Part shown: piece after piece, positions 14,060-15,149 of the stretch
Layout: the number at the start of each line of letters is the position of its first letter
Numbering within the stretch: position 1 is the stretch's first letter
Assembly: GCA_012511925.1 (NCBI GenBank)
Contig: JAAZFD010000274.1
Location: forward strand, 1-15,149
From: Clostridiales bacterium
Lineage (GTDB): Bacteria > Bacillota > Clostridia > Christensenellales > CAG-138
Direction: 5' to 3'
Length of the DNA stretch: 15,149 nt
Made by a program: the position numbers and the translations under genes
Notes under the pieces: generated by a model
What the model saw: the letters and a program-made list of their open reading frames with translations, nothing else
The model's database searches: none
What the model was told of the DNA's origin: nothing

Positions 14060-15070
14060 ATGATAGACGATATTTCAAAAGTAAAGGATTGGTTTGAAAA
14101 GAGAGAGAGGGAAACGCTTTCAAAGTATGCGGTATTATCTCAAAATACAAAGGGACGATTAAAGGCTATACAGCCATGTCCCTTGCGTTTGGAATTTAAC
14201 CGAGATAGGGACAGAATAATTCATTGCAAGTCTTTCAGGCGATTAAAGCATAAAACACAGGTGTTTTTTGCACCTGTGGGCGACCATTACAGAACCAGAT
14301 TAACACATACCTTAGAGGTTACGCAGATTGCACGCTCTATTTCACGCGGCTTACTTTTGAATGAGGATTTAACAGAGGCGATTGCATTGGGGCATGATTT
14401 GGGGCACACTCCATTCGGTCATGCAGGCGAAACACAGCTTAACGAGCTTGTTCCCACAGGCTTTGAGCATAACAAGCAGAGCCTACGCATGGTGGATAAG
14501 TTAGAAAACAGGGGTTTGGGCTTGAACCTTACCTATGAGGTGCGAGATGGCATTTTGAATCACAGAAGCGAGGATAAGCGATTAACACTTGAAGCGAGCG
14601 TAGTTAGCCTTTCTGATAAATTTGCTTATGTGAATCATGATATAGACGATGCCGTTAGGGCTGGTATTCTTAAAGAGAGCGATATTCCTAAAAGCTGCTT
14701 GGAGGTGCTTGGAAAAACGCATGGCGAGCGCATAAACACGCTGATAATCGATGTTATAAAAACTTCCTTCAACGAACCTATGATTGGAATGAGCGATATA
14801 ATTTCAAGAGAATTCGGTATTTTGCGAAACTTTATGTTTGAGTATGTGTATCTGAACAAGCAGGCAAGGCGTGAGGAGGGCAAGGCGAAGCATATAGTAG
14901 CCGCCTTGTATAAATATTACAAGGTAAATAATCATCTAATGCCACTTGAGTTCACACAATTCATAGACGAGGACGGAATAGATATTGTTACTGCCGATTA
15001 CATAGCCTGTATGACGGACAGATATGCGATAAACGACTTTATGAAATTGTTTATTCCGCATGATGTATAA
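14060..15070 (+). CDS. dgt: deoxyguanosinetriphosphate triphosphohydrolase (HD-domain dNTPase)
   Basis: This protein hydrolyses dGTP, and perhaps other dNTPs, to deoxynucleoside plus triphosphate, limiting dNTP pools. The 336 residues show the family start (ENTKGR-like QNTKGRLKA, EFNRDRDRIIHCKSFRRLKHKTQVF) and the HD metal site: His83 in LTHTLEV, His112-Asp113 in LGHDLGHTPFGHAGE, and Asp194 in VNHDIDDA. Its length fits the shorter Gram-positive Dgt-like group. The ATG is 9 bases after the glgB stop with AGGAG at 14049-14053, so it is in an operon with glgB. In many Bacillota this gene precedes dnaG and the sigma-A gene, which may lie just beyond the window. Substrate specificity is not readable from the sequence. 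Confidence 0.95.
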   Translation: MIDDISKVKDWFEKRERETLSKYAVLSQNTKGRLKAIQPCPLRLEFNRDRDRIIHCKSFRRLKHKTQVFFAPVGDHYRTRLTHTLEVTQIARSISRGLLLNEDLTEAIALGHDLGHTPFGHAGETQLNELVPTGFEHNKQSLRMVDKLENRGLGLNLTYEVRDGILNHRSEDKRLTLEASVVSLSDKFAYVNHDIDDAVRAGILKESDIPKSCLEVLGKTHGERINTLIIDVIKTSFNEPMIGMSDIISREFGILRNFMFEYVYLNKQARREEGKAKHIVAALYKYYKVNNHLMPLEFTQFIDEDGIDIVTADYIACMTDRYAINDFMKLFIPHDV

Positions 15071-15086
15071 AAAATATTTTTTATTT

Positions 15087-15110
15087 GGGGCATCAAGCCC
15101 TTTTTATTTT
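15087..15110 (+). terminator. probable intrinsic terminator after dgt
   Basis: GGGC (15088-15091) and GCCC (15097-15100) form a short stem, extendable by one G-U pair, with a 5-base loop, directly followed by TTTTTATTTT. It begins 17 bases after the dgt stop. The stem is short, so termination may be partial. The remaining bases to 15149 are AT-rich and show no gene. Confidence 0.45.
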
Positions 15111-15149
15111 CTTAATCGTATAAACAAAAATTTTTCGCATAAGTATTAC

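Overview
The window looks like chromosome from an endospore-forming Bacillota, most likely an anaerobic member of class Clostridia. The reasons are a complete GerA/GerB/GerC-type germinant receptor operon, a pgk-tpiA-gpmI glycolysis cluster, strong AGGAGG-type ribosome binding sites, moderate to low GC, and a dGTPase gene of the kind often found upstream of dnaG and sigA in this phylum. The genus cannot be named from sequence alone. There is no rRNA, tRNA, CRISPR array, insertion sequence or phage gene.

Left part (1-3026). The window opens inside a family 5 (oligopeptide/dipeptide-type) ABC transporter substrate-binding protein gene (+). Next comes a secreted homologue of the S11 D-Ala-D-Ala carboxypeptidases (DacF/PBP5 type) in which all three active-site motifs are changed, so it looks like a pseudoenzyme. 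Its stop codon overlaps, tail to tail, that of the tRNA methyltransferase gene trmL on the minus strand.

Middle part (3065-7266, all minus). This is a spore germination operon read in the order gerA, gerB, gerC and a 52-codon two-helix membrane protein that resembles in design the small fourth subunits of some Bacillus germinant receptor operons. The gerA frame is cut by an in-frame TAG, but the next 44 codons still read as the conserved GerA C-terminal tail and end exactly at the gerB ribosome binding site. GerC carries a natural Gly/Ser linker between its N-terminal and C-terminal halves. A terminator-like hairpin at 7356-7380 separates this operon from ftsY.

Right-middle part (7441-11992, all minus). 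A tight operon pgk-tpiA-gpmI-ftsY carries three glycolytic enzymes followed by the signal recognition particle receptor. It is driven by a recognisable vegetative promoter at 12037-12064, with a perfect 10-bp palindrome touching its -35 box.

Right part (12148-15149, plus). A divergent, strong sigma-A-like promoter (TTCACA, 16 bp, extended -10 TATAAT) drives glgB (1,4-alpha-glucan branching enzyme), followed after 9 bp by dgt (dGTP triphosphohydrolase), with a probable terminator after dgt.

The most interesting points are the amber-interrupted gerA with a preserved reading frame beyond the stop, the triple-motif-dead carboxypeptidase homologue, and the two unusual germination components (linker-containing GerC and the unlisted small membrane ORF). 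No wholly new multi-gene system is evident.
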